Shown here piece by piece: positions 1-8,397 of a stretch of 64,000 bases of DNA. The notes beneath the pieces were generated by a model. That model was not told the origin of the DNA. It ran no database searches and saw nothing but the letters and a program-made list of their open reading frames with translations. Source of the DNA: Gemmatimonadota bacterium (GTDB lineage Bacteria > Gemmatimonadota > Gemmatimonadetes > Palauibacterales > Palauibacteraceae); contig JAJDWE010000084.1 of assembly GCA_022825725.1 (NCBI GenBank), positions 1-64,000 of the forward strand, given 5' to 3'. Position 1 is the first letter of the stretch, and each line of letters begins with the position of its first letter. A program made the translations under genes and the position numbers.

Positions 1-79
1 GACTGCGGCCCTCCATGAGGCTGTCGAGAAGCTCGTTCACCTCCCGCTCGGTCGCATCCTTCTTCTTCTTCCCGGCCAT
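1..79 (-). CDS. Transposase N-terminus, IS256/Mutator-like (partial, runs off left edge)
   Basis: Only the first 26 codons are in the window. The ATG at 79 has a strong Shine-Dalgarno (AGGAGG on the minus strand, 85-90, five bases from the start), which marks a real gene start. The peptide opens MAGKKKKDATEREVNELLDS and continues LMEGRS. A lysine-rich start followed by a short helix resembling 'LLDxLLEGR' is usual for IS256-family transposases, but the catalytic DDE part lies outside the window. Just upstream (115-142) is a sequence like an IS256-type terminal repeat, as expected for an element whose transposase reads leftwards. The family call rests on a short stretch and is tentative. Confidence 0.5.
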   Translation of the reverse strand, partial: MAGKKKKDATEREVNELLDSLMEGRS

Positions 80-114
80 GGTCTCCTCCTGCTTCCAGAG
101 TCTACTCCATGGCC

Positions 115-142
115 ATTTACACAGAAATCAGCACACTCCCCC
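115..142. repeat. Candidate terminal inverted repeat of the IS256-like element
   Basis: On the minus strand this reads GGGGAGTGTGCTGATTTCTG then TGTAAAT and lies 36 bases upstream of the transposase ATG. IS256-family ends characteristically carry a TGTGTAAA-type block close to the tip. It abuts directly on the IstB reading frame that resumes at about 143. The partner repeat and the target duplication would lie left of the window, so this is unconfirmed. Confidence 0.45.
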
Positions 143-667
143 CTGGCCACGAGCGCCTTCGTGCGCGAGGCCGACAACGTGCTCTTCATGGGCCCGCCCG
201 GCGTCGGCAAGAGCCACCTCGCCGTGGCGCTCGGCGTGAAGGCCATAAAGAACGGGTTCAGCACCACCCACTTCCTCCTCGATGACCTGATGCACGTGCT
301 CAAGGGAGACGCGGCGGTCCCACCCCGAAGGCTCACGGCCAAGCGCTACCTGAACAGCGCGCTGCTCGTTATCGACGAAGTGGGCTTCCGGCCCCTCGAC
401 CGCCAGGAGGCCAACCTCTTCTTCCGCCTCGTGAGCGCGCGCTACGAGAAGGGCTCGATCATCCTCACCTCCAACAAGCACGTGCGCGACTGGCCCGAGA
501 TCTTCGCCGGCGACGAGATCCTCACCACCGCGATCCTCGATCGCCTGCTGCACCACGTACACATCATCCACATCGACGGCCGCAGCTACAGGCTCCGAGA
601 GATCGACGGCCTCCTCAGGCCGACCAACCCCGCTCCCGCGCAAGGAGGTGACATCCAGACCGCTTGA
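143..667 (+). pseudogene. istB: IstB-like ATP-binding protein of an IS21-family element, 5'-truncated
   Basis: IstB is the AAA+ helper ATPase that works with the IstA transposase of IS21 elements. The frame is open from 143 and shows Walker A GPPGVGKS (179-210 region), Walker B LLVIDEVGF, sensor-like IILTSN, and the C-terminal AILDRLLHH block typical of IstB. Complete IstB proteins have roughly 70-90 more residues ahead of this point; here they are missing and replaced by the IS256-like end at 115-142. The first in-frame start is GTG at 161, which would give 168 residues. No istA is present in the window. Most likely a remnant cut by a second insertion sequence. Confidence 0.75.
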
Positions 668-1089
668 AGATACCTGCGTGCGTAAAGTCCGAGTGTCGTT
701 CTACAACCGCGGATCGTGGACGTCTTGGGGCTACGTGGTGACTGCCCTCTCATCCTGGCCTCATGCTCGAGTTGGTGGGCTTGAGACCGGGTCATAGATT
801 GGCCGGCACCGCGACACGGCGCGGGATGGTCTCATGCAAAGGGGCGAATGGGAGCCATCGGCACGCCGGATCCGTGTGACGGCAGTGCGAGATGCAAGGC
901 CGGCGCACTCAGAGCGGCAACACGTTGCGCGGTTGGATGGGACCACGAGGCCGGGTGACACCGCCCTTCGCCCTCTCGCGAGCACGCGGGATTCGAGCGG
1001 GTTACACGACATCTGCGGTTGTGTTTTCTTCGCGGGATTCGGACGAAACCCGTTGAGAGATTCTGGCAAGGGGACACGAGGTCAACGAA
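668..1089. other. Intergenic stretch, no gene recognised
   Basis: About 420 bases between the istB remnant and the DUF4145 gene. Several overlapping open frames cross it on both strands, but none has a recognisable product or convincing start. It should contain the other end of the IS21 element; I could not define that end by eye. Confidence 0.4.
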
Positions 1090-1725
1090 ATGGAAACTGT
1101 CCGAGCAACACAGGGATCGCCCCATCATGGACCAACGGTACGCGTCCGGTGTCCGGCCTGTCGACAGCGGGCGACCTTCGACAGGTTGGGGTCGGATCTC
1201 CAAGTGGGAAATCGAGACGGACAGGCACTCGTAGCGGGGCAGAGAGCGTGCCCGGATCCGGAGTGTCACGCTCACCTGTTCTTTATCAGCGCAAGAGGGA
1301 CACTGTTGGTAACGTACCCACCTGAGACGATCGATTTCGATTCCACCGGCTTGCCGCCCGGAGTACTGGGTGCGTTGGAGGAAGCCATCACATGCCACGC
1401 AAACGGTGCCTTCTTTGCGGCCGCGGTCATGGTTCGTAAGACGCTGGAAGAGCTGTGCCGGGATAGGAATGCGGAGGGAGACAATCTATATAGTAGAATA
1501 AAAGCTCTGCGTGGCTCGGTGATACTTCCCGATCAACTACTCGACGGACTCGATGACTTGCGGCTGTTGGGCAATGATGCGGCGCACGTGGAACTGAGAA
1601 CCTACGAAAACGTCGGTCGGGAGGAAGTGGAGATAGCGCTTGAGCTTACGAAAGAAATCTTGAAGGCAGTGTACCAATTTGAGCATTTGCTCCACAGGCT
1701 CCGATCGCAGAAGAAGAACGACTGA
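1090..1725 (+). CDS. DUF4145 domain-containing protein with zinc knuckle
   Basis: 211 residues. The N-terminus carries two cysteine pairs, C21/C24 (CPAC) and C54/C59 (CPDPEC), forming a likely zinc ribbon. Residues about 80-205 resemble DUF4145: a helical bundle with 'FFAAAVMVRKTLEELC' and 'LRLLGNDAAHVE' motifs, the latter typical of HEPN-like folds. DUF4145 is common as a solo protein or as a domain of restriction-type enzymes in mobile islands; its biochemical role is not settled. The start is ATG 1090 with GAGG about ten bases upstream. It lies between an IS remnant and unknown genes, and likely belongs to the accessory island. Confidence 0.75.
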   Translation: METVRATQGSPHHGPTVRVRCPACRQRATFDRLGSDLQVGNRDGQALVAGQRACPDPECHAHLFFISARGTLLVTYPPETIDFDSTGLPPGVLGALEEAITCHANGAFFAAAVMVRKTLEELCRDRNAEGDNLYSRIKALRGSVILPDQLLDGLDDLRLLGNDAAHVELRTYENVGREEVEIALELTKEILKAVYQFEHLLHRLRSQKKND

Positions 1726-1789
1726 AGCTGCCGACTTGCCGTGCGCAGGTCACCTTGGCCAAGTGGAGACATGATGTCACTACTATCGA

Positions 1790-2230
1790 ATGGAGAGATT
1801 TGGCATGAGCGCCACCAACCCATTTGAGGAACTTGGGATGTGTATGGAGGAAGAGATCACGACTCTGATGGACGCCGGATATCGCGTCTCCTTGAGGCGG
1901 AACAACGAAATAGTCACTAGCGGTCTCGTCGCTGGAGACTTTTCAGTTCGGCGCGAAGTGACGGGGTCTCGATTGTTCCGGGCCACACTCACGCTTGACG
2001 GCGCGCTTGACGTTCGGCTGGGGTCGCCAAACGAAGACACACGTGTTCGACGCTATCGTGCCAGCGAGACGGATCACGTCTGGCAGCTCTTGTCAGATCA
2101 CAGAGGAGACACGGGACCTCTCACTTCGCGGGCACTTGCTGATGCTTGGGGCCAAGAGCTGCGGGAGTTGCTCGAGTCGTTGAACCGGCCCCGGGGTCAT
2201 CTTGGCGCAATCGTCACGACTGAAGAGTAG
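1790..2230 (+). CDS. Hypothetical protein
   Basis: 146 residues from ATG 1790, or 141 from ATG 1805. I do not recognise it. It is soluble and acidic, with no signal peptide or membrane segment. The central part (about 40-110) looks like alternating strands, and the last 45 residues look helical (LADAWGQELRELLESLN). It sits 64 bases after the DUF4145 gene on the same strand, and codon use is less GC-rich than in the core part of the window. Confidence 0.5.
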   Translation: MERFGMSATNPFEELGMCMEEEITTLMDAGYRVSLRRNNEIVTSGLVAGDFSVRREVTGSRLFRATLTLDGALDVRLGSPNEDTRVRRYRASETDHVWQLLSDHRGDTGPLTSRALADAWGQELRELLESLNRPRGHLGAIVTTEE

Positions 2231-2276
2231 CCCCTGCCTCAGCGAAACCCACGCTGGCGAGACGGGTGCCTCGTCG

Positions 2277-3041
2277 TCAATCCCGAAGCGTTTGATGGAA
2301 TTCGTCAATTGTTGTGATCGCCGCCCCGCCGATGTTGACGGCGAGGGTGCGCGCGCAATTCAGGATCCTCGATCGAGTGTCCTTGTCCAGACCGAGAAGG
2401 ACGGCGCCTAGACCGGCGACTGCAGAGAGTGGCCCGGCGAGTTCGTTCACACAGACAAGAATCCCCTCCGCCTGCGGTTGGCTGCGGGAAAACGGAATAC
2501 CCAGGACGTTGTGAGACTGGGGAACCGTGTGCGGTCCGACGTGGGTGGCGCGGGTGCTGAGCAGCGCATAGCGCTCTTGTGTGATGACGGGAGCGTGCGA
2601 GAGCTTCTCAAGTCGTTTTCGAACCTTATAGGGGGAGAAATCGTGGCGTACCTTCTGATCTGTAGCATCGCGCCACTCGTCTAGGGCTGATCTGTCCACG
2701 GTGAAGAGCTGCATGAGGTTTGCAGTCTCCCCAATGGCGCGGGAGAGAGCCAAGGACTCGTCGTAGCAGCCAAAACGAAGAAGTCTGACGGCTGCGCGGG
2801 CGTTGTTGAAGGCTCGTCCACAGAGGTATTCGATGCGGTGGTCGCCGCCTCGGCATACCCACCAGCAGGAGGCCATTCGGTCGAGAAGCGACATGACTGT
2901 ACCGACGTGGACCATGGTTGCCGGAGCTTTCTTGCCTAGGTTGGGCAGAAGGGCATCGGTCTCGGTTTGACATTCGTCTTCCTGGCGCCACACCAGTTCA
3001 AGGAAGTCTCGACCTTCCGGGACATCGGTGTCGTGGTTCAT
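2277..3041 (-). CDS. Hypothetical protein, mostly helical
   Basis: 254 residues with no family I can name. It is predicted largely helical, with segments such as 'NNARAAVRLLRFGCYDESLALSRAIGETANLM' (positions about 77-110) that resemble HEPN/DUF5677-like helical proteins found in defence islands; that likeness is by eye only. No signal peptide. Start ATG 3041. It converges with the plus-strand gene ending at 2230 and is followed upstream (3042-3334) by about 290 bases with no recognisable gene. Confidence 0.5.
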   Translation of the reverse strand: MNHDTDVPEGRDFLELVWRQEDECQTETDALLPNLGKKAPATMVHVGTVMSLLDRMASCWWVCRGGDHRIEYLCGRAFNNARAAVRLLRFGCYDESLALSRAIGETANLMQLFTVDRSALDEWRDATDQKVRHDFSPYKVRKRLEKLSHAPVITQERYALLSTRATHVGPHTVPQSHNVLGIPFSRSQPQAEGILVCVNELAGPLSAVAGLGAVLLGLDKDTRSRILNCARTLAVNIGGAAITTIDEFHQTLRD

Positions 3042-3334
3042 TGGCGTCTCCTATGATCCCTGTACGTGACGGTGGGGCAGATCGTTGGGAAGCTGTAGTT
3101 CCGCTCTCTCCTGCATTGAACGATACAGCTAGCGGATTCCCCATCGGCGGCTGGCCGCGCCGAACGAACGGCCATTCCAGAAGACCCAGGGCCGTGGGCA
3201 ACATCTTGGACACTGCACTGCGCGCCTTACGGGAAGCCTCCCGCAGCCCCGCGCTACCTGCCGCCGCTGGGAGAGTAGCTGTCACCCCGCCACGCCCTCA
3301 ACGGGTCGTGACGCGAGATGCGGGTGTCGACCAT

Positions 3335-3570
3335 TCAGTTCTCGGCGACGAACGGCGGACGCTTTAGCCGAGCAGGGTCCTGGACCACAACAAGGACGCG
3401 ATCCTTAGCCCGGGTAATCGCGTTGTACAGCAAGCGTCGCTGACGCTCGATGGTGCCAGCGATCTCGTAGGGCCATAGCACGATGACCGAGTGAAATTCG
3501 CGATTCTTCGCCTGATGGATCGTCATCGCCCGAACTCCGCGCGGTCTCACCCGACGATAGGCCCTCGAAC
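3335..3570 (-). pseudogene. C-terminal piece of the UvrD-like helicase, out of frame
   Basis: This frame encodes the missing end of the helicase that starts at 4619: 'RGVRAMTIHQAKNREF' (helicase motif V region) and 'RRLLYNAITRAKDRVLVVV' (motif VI, with the arginine finger region), then ends at 3335. The upstream gene runs into a different frame and loses these motifs after about 3570. Fusing the two requires a +1 shift (one extra base, or two missing) between about 3545 and 3570. I see no obvious slippery site, so a true mutation and a sequence error are both possible. Confidence 0.7.
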
Positions 3571-4619
3571 GCCGGTGGATTACGGCGTGCCTCGCGCTGG
3601 ATTTCGCTAACTGTAAGAGTTGTCCTTCCGGCGACGCGCCTTTGTCGGTCGATCCAACGACGAAGGCCGCGTCGGGGCCCACTGACATCATCGAACGAAA
3701 GCTCATCGCAGCGGACCTCACTGTCGGGCTCATCGGGCAGTTCAAGCTGTGCGATGAACTTGTCGCACTCTCCTTCCTGAGACTCCTCCCATGGAACATG
3801 ATGCGGGCCTGTAGCGCGCTTCCCGATCGGCTTTTCCGCTACGCGAGCGAACAAGTTACGTACGAATGTGGACCTGGACGGCCGTACCGGAGTTAGGACG
3901 GCGATGTCCGCACAGCTCCTCCACCACGTAAGGCTATTGGAAACGAAGCTAGCCCCGACGTTCGCATTCGGTGCACCCAGCACCGTTAGGCCCTTCCCTC
4001 TATCGGGAACATTGCCCCCGGATCGGAAGGCTTGACTCGCGCCCAACAGACCCGCTGCCGAGGTCCGGTGAATCTCCCTCAAGTTCTCGCTGTCGCCATT
4101 GGTCCGTGCCCACGTGACCGCTGGATTCACCCCGGTGTTCTCCAAGTCCTGAAAAGAATCGGCCGCTAGGATGCATGTCGCCACGTCGGAGAGCGAGGAA
4201 ATCATCTTCAGTTGCCCACTCGTGCTATCCTGAAACTCGTCGACAACAAGGACCGGGAATGCTTGGCCAACCCAGCGCGAAACGGTCGTCTCCGCCAGCA
4301 GATCACCGGCGAGCGAACAAACCTGCTCGTAGTCATCCTCGGCCAGCTCCGCCGCGGACCTTTTTCGAGCGAGCGTTCGCCAGCGCCGCACGATTCTCCA
4401 TGCAAAGCTATCGACCGTAGAGCAACGGTACCGTCCTCGAAGGCCTGGAACTCCCCGAAGTTGGTCACCCATGCGCCGCCTTGAGCCGTGCATTCTGGTC
4501 AGTGCGAGGACTCGCTGATGCTCCGCCAGCGGATAGGCCTCCAGCACATGCTTCAATTCCTGAAACAGGCGGGTTGTCTTGCCGGTCCCGGCGGGACCTT
4601 CGATCAAGTAACTACTCAC
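3405..4619 (-). CDS. UvrD/Rep-like helicase, GajB-like, frameshifted near its C-terminus
   Basis: Superfamily 1 ATPase/helicase partner of the OLD nuclease at 4616-6454. Walker A GPAGTGKTT is at residues 8-16, motif Ia-like LALTR at 38-42, and Walker B DEFQD at 127-131. The start ATG overlaps the nuclease stop codon by four bases (ATGA), so the two are translationally coupled. As read, the frame continues to 404 residues, but the last ~55 are nonsense relative to the family; motifs V and VI are found in another frame at 3335-3570. A repaired protein would be about 428 residues, near the size of compact GajB-type helicases. OLD plus UvrD is the Gabija / class 2 OLD arrangement. Activity is doubtful if the frameshift is real. 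Confidence 0.75.
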   Translation of the reverse strand: MSSYLIEGPAGTGKTTRLFQELKHVLEAYPLAEHQRVLALTRMHGSRRRMGDQLRGVPGLRGRYRCSTVDSFAWRIVRRWRTLARKRSAAELAEDDYEQVCSLAGDLLAETTVSRWVGQAFPVLVVDEFQDSTSGQLKMISSLSDVATCILAADSFQDLENTGVNPAVTWARTNGDSENLREIHRTSAAGLLGASQAFRSGGNVPDRGKGLTVLGAPNANVGASFVSNSLTWWRSCADIAVLTPVRPSRSTFVRNLFARVAEKPIGKRATGPHHVPWEESQEGECDKFIAQLELPDEPDSEVRCDELSFDDVSGPRRGLRRWIDRQRRVAGRTTLTVSEIQREARRNPPAFEGLSSGETARSSGDDDPSGEESRISLGHRAMALRDRWHHRASATLAVQRDYPG

Positions 4620-6454
4620 GGCTGGAGACGAAGGACGGTCGAGTTCGGAACGCTGTGGTCTTCGTCCCTATGGACCAAGTCGCAACCTTCCTCTCGCCTT
4701 AGCGTGGCGAGCGTGACTGCCTCCAGCAAAGCTGCGGCGCGAGCGCGGCAGCCAGGAAGGCGGCCGATGACCGATGCCACCTCCTCATAGGCGAGATAAT
4801 CGGTTTTTAGACGACCGACACCAGTCTTGACCTTGAATAGATCGACCAATTCGTCGATAGATTCGAAATCACAATTGATTCGGTCCCGCAGTTCGGTGAG
4901 CGCATCGCTTTCTTCGCCCTCAAGGATCCAACCAATTACATCCTCCATGGTCCAGTCGTCGCGCCATCTCAAAATGATCTTCGGCGTCGCGTGGGAAGCG
5001 CGGAGCTGGTCGACCTTCTCGGCTCCGGCAGCATCCCCGTCCACGAGAGGGACCAGTCCACGTCGAAGGATCCGCAGAGCGTCGTATACGTCTGCGATCG
5101 CTCCGTCATGAGTCGGCACCACACCGACCACGGTCCCGAAGGCGGGCGTGTCGGCATCAGCGTCCTCGGGCACCATCTCCGCAGTCTCGAGCACATCGCT
5201 CAGCAGCCGGAACCACTCGTACTCGCTGCGCCCTTCGGGGATGAGCATACGGTGGTACATCAGTGCCTCGACGATCCGTGCACGATCGTCCAAGAAGAGT
5301 TTCCGACGCGCGTTCGTCGCACTGTCTTCGAGAGGTGTTGCCAGCATGGGAGTCGCGGCGAGACTCTCCGTGCCGCGATCGAGAATCTGAACGGAGGTCG
5401 CCGGGTAGTAGGCGGCGACGCGCGGCGAGTGGCTGGTGCAGATCGTCTGGTCCGCGATGGAAACGGCCTGGGAAATCAGTCGACGCTGCATGCCCGGCGG
5501 AATGTGCAACTCGGGCTCCTCCATCGCGAACAGGAAAGGCTTGCCCATGCGCACCCGCTCTCGTCCAAGCTCGAGCAACAGAATGAACGTCTGAAGCGAG
5601 AGCAGGCCCATCCCATGCCGCCCCACCGGGAGCGAAACACCTTCGCTGACGGCGTAGTGCGGAACGAGTGCGCGAAGTAGTGATTCGGAGTCCGTGGCTG
5701 TAAGCCTTAGCTGAAAACGTGGTGCGTCGGGCAACAGCTCGGCCAACTGCCGGTTCATGCGCTCTACCAACGGAGCGAGCCCAGCCGCTTCCTCTAGCGG
5801 TGCGGCGGGGGCGCGCAGCCGATCACGCTCTTGGAGAACCGTCTGCGCCGGGATGCCTCCCACCGTGGCAACCGCTTTGCGAAATAGCTCCGAAGCGAAC
5901 GAAACGGCTCCTCCCCAGGTGCGACGAGCCATCAGGACGTAGTATCCGATCTCGTCAAAGAGCCGAGTCGGAATCGGCTGAACAGCATCGTCCAGGAATG
6001 GATCTTCAACGTCATCATCATCATGGAAATAGCGGATCGATTCAATCGCTAACTCCTCAAGATCGAAACGCGCAGCGAAGGCAACCTGCGCGCAGAGGAC
6101 CTTCGATTGATCGCCCCGCTCCGCTTCTACTTCACCTGTCGATGAGTTCCACCACTTGGGGACTGCTCTTCCTTCCCGGAACCAGGTGTCGTTCCGCTCC
6201 GGGTCATCGCCATCGAATCCCGCCAAAGTAGCAACGACGCGGATGCGACTGGTCGCTTCAGGACGGCTTCCGTAGAAGTCGTGTTCCGTGAGATCGCGCA
6301 CTAGGCCGGTGCGGCCGAAGACGAGCGATAGGGCGTCGATGATCGTGCTCTTACCCGCACCGTTGGGCCCTACCAGCACATCATGCTGACCAAAACGCAA
6401 GTCGGCTCGCTGAACGCCGCGGAACCCACTTATCGAGAGAGCCAGCAGCTTCAT
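4616..6454 (-). CDS. OLD-family ATP-dependent endonuclease (AAA ATPase plus TOPRIM), GajA-like
   Basis: 612 residues. The ABC-type ATPase comes first: Walker A GPNGAGKST at 29-37, a signature-like GRHGMGLLSLQT near 278-289, Walker B FLFAMEEPEL at 307-316, and an H-loop CTSHS at 339-343. A C-terminal TOPRIM nuclease follows: LIPEG with catalytic E407, then VDGDAAG with D472 and D474. This is the architecture of class 2 OLD nucleases and GajA, which cut DNA and are paired with a UvrD-like helicase in antiphage systems. Here the helicase follows with a 4-base overlap. A 35-codon frame overlaps its start by four bases. All key residues look intact, so the nuclease half may still function even though the helicase frame is broken. 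Confidence 0.88.
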   Translation of the reverse strand: MKLLALSISGFRGVQRADLRFGQHDVLVGPNGAGKSTIIDALSLVFGRTGLVRDLTEHDFYGSRPEATSRIRVVATLAGFDGDDPERNDTWFREGRAVPKWWNSSTGEVEAERGDQSKVLCAQVAFAARFDLEELAIESIRYFHDDDDVEDPFLDDAVQPIPTRLFDEIGYYVLMARRTWGGAVSFASELFRKAVATVGGIPAQTVLQERDRLRAPAAPLEEAAGLAPLVERMNRQLAELLPDAPRFQLRLTATDSESLLRALVPHYAVSEGVSLPVGRHGMGLLSLQTFILLLELGRERVRMGKPFLFAMEEPELHIPPGMQRRLISQAVSIADQTICTSHSPRVAAYYPATSVQILDRGTESLAATPMLATPLEDSATNARRKLFLDDRARIVEALMYHRMLIPEGRSEYEWFRLLSDVLETAEMVPEDADADTPAFGTVVGVVPTHDGAIADVYDALRILRRGLVPLVDGDAAGAEKVDQLRASHATPKIILRWRDDWTMEDVIGWILEGEESDALTELRDRINCDFESIDELVDLFKVKTGVGRLKTDYLAYEEVASVIGRLPGCRARAAALLEAVTLATLRREEGCDLVHRDEDHSVPNSTVLRLQP

Positions 6455-6558
6455 CCGGAGTCAGCGCAAGTCGAAGGAACGTTGCACTCCCGAACCTCGA
6501 TGAGCTCCGCGATGCTGCTCATTGGGTCCTCGAGCGGATAGAGTGTCTCTTTGTGCAT
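6451..6558 (-). CDS. Short ORF coupled to the OLD nuclease start
   Basis: A 35-residue frame from ATG 6558, beginning MHKETLYPLEDPMSSIAELI. Its TGA overlaps the nuclease ATG (ATGA at 6451-6454), the same arrangement as between the nuclease and the helicase. It could be a leader peptide that feeds ribosomes to the nuclease, or the tail of a decayed gene. The rest of the interval up to about 6749 holds no other frame I would trust. Unrecognised. Confidence 0.35.
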   Translation of the reverse strand: MHKETLYPLEDPMSSIAELIEVRECNVPSTCADSG

Positions 6559-6749
6559 GGGCGCCGTCAAGGTGGTACTCCGTCACGAGCCGTCTGTTAC
6601 TTGGATTGCCTCGGGTGTGCGCTCCTCGCCGGCCGTAGACAAGGGAAGTCCGGCATCTCGCTTGAGTGCCTCCGTTCCCACGCCGCAGTGAGATAGCCAC
6701 CCTCAAGCCGCTCCGCCGTTGCGTATCATACAGTACAGCCCGCACCGTG

Positions 6750-7280
6750 TCACTCCCGATCAACGAAGCAAACTGCGTGCACGCAGCGATGGTATCCGAA
6801 GCGCCTCCTCTGGGTCTCTGGAGGAGGGAACACAAAGAATCGCAGGTCATACCAACCGGGAGAAAGATCCTGATCCAACGGTACCGAGCAAGTCACCTTC
6901 TCGTCGCGAATACCAAGTTGCTCGGAACAGAAGAAGGGCAAAGGAATGACTCGCAAATCGTCGCGATTAAACTGCTTGCACTCCAAGTCTTTCAACCTGA
7001 TGATGTCATTTGTGGATTCTAATCGCTCTGTCATTTGATTGCTGATGCACTCAACAAAATCTGCATCTGGCGAAGATACAATCAAGCACGCCCAATCGAT
7101 TTTGCGGCGATAAACGGACTTGCTTTCCAAAGCAAGCTTCGCAACAGGGCGACCTCGAATACTTGTCACTTCTAGCGAACAGACAACGTAGCCGCGACGC
7201 CACTCGAGAAGTCTCGGAGCGGCAACAACGATCGCAACGACTACGCCCAAAACTGCAAAAACAATCTCGGCTGGTGACAT
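6750..7280 (-). CDS. Hypothetical membrane-anchored protein
   Basis: 176 residues from ATG 7280 (GTG 7295 is an alternative). One hydrophobic segment at about residues 4-21 (IVFAVLGVVVAIVVAAP) is followed by an arginine-rich stop-transfer stretch, so the protein is probably N-terminally anchored with the remainder cytoplasmic. The body contains 'SLEVTSIRGRPVAKLAL' and looks beta-rich. I do not recognise the family. It lies upstream of the OLD/helicase pair on the same strand, about 190 bases from the short coupled ORF, so it might be an accessory gene of that module. Confidence 0.5.
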   Translation of the reverse strand: MSPAEIVFAVLGVVVAIVVAAPRLLEWRRGYVVCSLEVTSIRGRPVAKLALESKSVYRRKIDWACLIVSSPDADFVECISNQMTERLESTNDIIRLKDLECKQFNRDDLRVIPLPFFCSEQLGIRDEKVTCSVPLDQDLSPGWYDLRFFVFPPPETQRRRFGYHRCVHAVCFVDRE

Positions 7281-7439
7281 TACGGCACATTTCACGTTCG
7301 TGGGTTCTCACGTACCAACACAATTGGCGGCGACACCGCCCACGCATCCTCTTCGTTCGTATCGTAACATCGTGATGGGATCGCTCTCAAGGAGTGTAGA
7401 GAAACGGTATCCACCTGAAACCCGACCGCCCCGAGGTCG

Positions 7440-7614
7440 GCGCTGGAGGTAGACCTTGCCCACGCCCTTCAGCGTACCCGCGAAGAAGGTGTCCACGGCC
7501 ACAAGCTCACCGGTCTTCTTCACTTTGCTGTGATGATCCCGGTACTCGGGGTCGAAGCGCTCCAGCGCGAGGATCTGTTCCTCGGTGAGCTCGAAGTCGC
7601 GCTCGCGGACCGTC
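7440..7614 (-). pseudogene. Transposase fragment, integrase-core type (IS481/IS3-like)
   Basis: The minus strand encodes 'FELTEEQILALERFDPEYRD' followed by 'GELVAVDTFFAGTLKGVGKVYLQ'. The second block is a close match in pattern to the start of the rve integrase core, where the first catalytic Asp sits in 'V(G/A)xDTF(Y/F)VGTLKGVGxVY'. The similarity stops at about 7440 and the frame then runs into unrelated sequence. Only about 58 codons survive, so this is a dead remnant. The neighbouring bases 7621-7838 contain no intact gene. Confidence 0.6.
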
Positions 7615-7838
7615 TGGGTTGACCGGCGAACTCTGGCTTCCTCAGCCGGAGGATGCGGGAGAACGCTGGTCGACGCGGCTCATTGACGGTCGGCTCGCGA
7701 GCTACGGTGCCTGCTACCTCCCGCGCGGCGGCATTTCACGCTGCCCAGGCGCCACAATGCCCGCGACCCCGGCACGGTGGACCAGATGAAGGATCTGGTC
7801 GCGAAGATGGTCGGGGAAGCGGTTGATGTGGAGCGACC

Positions 7839-8123
7839 TTATCCAGAACTAGGTTGTGTCAGCCAGTAGCACTTCGTACCACCGGTCACATATCCGCTTG
7901 AGACCTGCGCGTGGAGGGTCTCTTCGAGTAGGTGATACAAGGGATTCGTACCCTTGGGCGGTTGTCCATGGGCCGTAAGCAGCCTCTGGAGTTGCCGTCG
8001 TGTCAATCCATCCTCACCGGCCTCAGCGAGGAACGCCAGTACCAGTTTCATCTCGACCAGCTTGTCAACCTCGGCCACGATCTTCGCAGTCTGCGCCTCG
8101 ACCGGACTTCTACTCGACATCAA
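7839..8123 (-). CDS. Hypothetical small protein, possibly winged-helix
   Basis: About 94 residues (TTG at 8123, or ATG one codon later). The central 'EDGLTRRQLQRLLTAHG' and 'NPLYHLLEETLHAQVSSGYV' segments have a helix-turn-helix spacing seen in small winged-helix proteins, suggesting DNA binding, but no family can be named. It lies among transposon debris. The absence of a clear ribosome binding site lowers confidence. Confidence 0.4.
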   Translation of the reverse strand: MMSSRSPVEAQTAKIVAEVDKLVEMKLVLAFLAEAGEDGLTRRQLQRLLTAHGQPPKGTNPLYHLLEETLHAQVSSGYVTGGTKCYWLTQPSSG

Positions 8124-8337
8124 CGGACTCCATATGAAGGGGGGACTTGAAAGAGGGTTGGATTAAAAAGGTGCGGCGGGGCTCGCCTGTGTGGCGTGGG
8201 CAACGGTCCTAGCCGGGATTCGTGGTTTCGACTCCTACCTTCGTCGCACCTGGATGCGTCTTGGCGACTGGCTTCTTCGGTTTGATGTAGGGCTCCGCGC
8301 GACGTAGCAACGCCTTCGCCAACCGCTCCGGCGTGAC

Positions 8338-8397
8338 GTCACCAAACCGTACCGAACCATGCCAAACCCGACCGAGCCCAACCAAACCAAGCCGCAA
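8338..8397. repeat. Degenerate short-period repeat (accaaacc/ccgaacc type)
   Basis: Roughly every 5-6 bases a variant of ccaaac, ccgaac or ccgagc recurs on the plus strand, for about 60 bases. The unit is imperfect throughout. I see no function; slippage-derived low-complexity DNA is the simplest reading. Confidence 0.5.

Noticed and set aside
7720-7868. Plus-strand peptide reading 'DPGTVDQMKDLVAKMVGEAV' that might be a second transposase scrap
   Set aside because: Too short and without a start or a clear family; noted only as possible debris.
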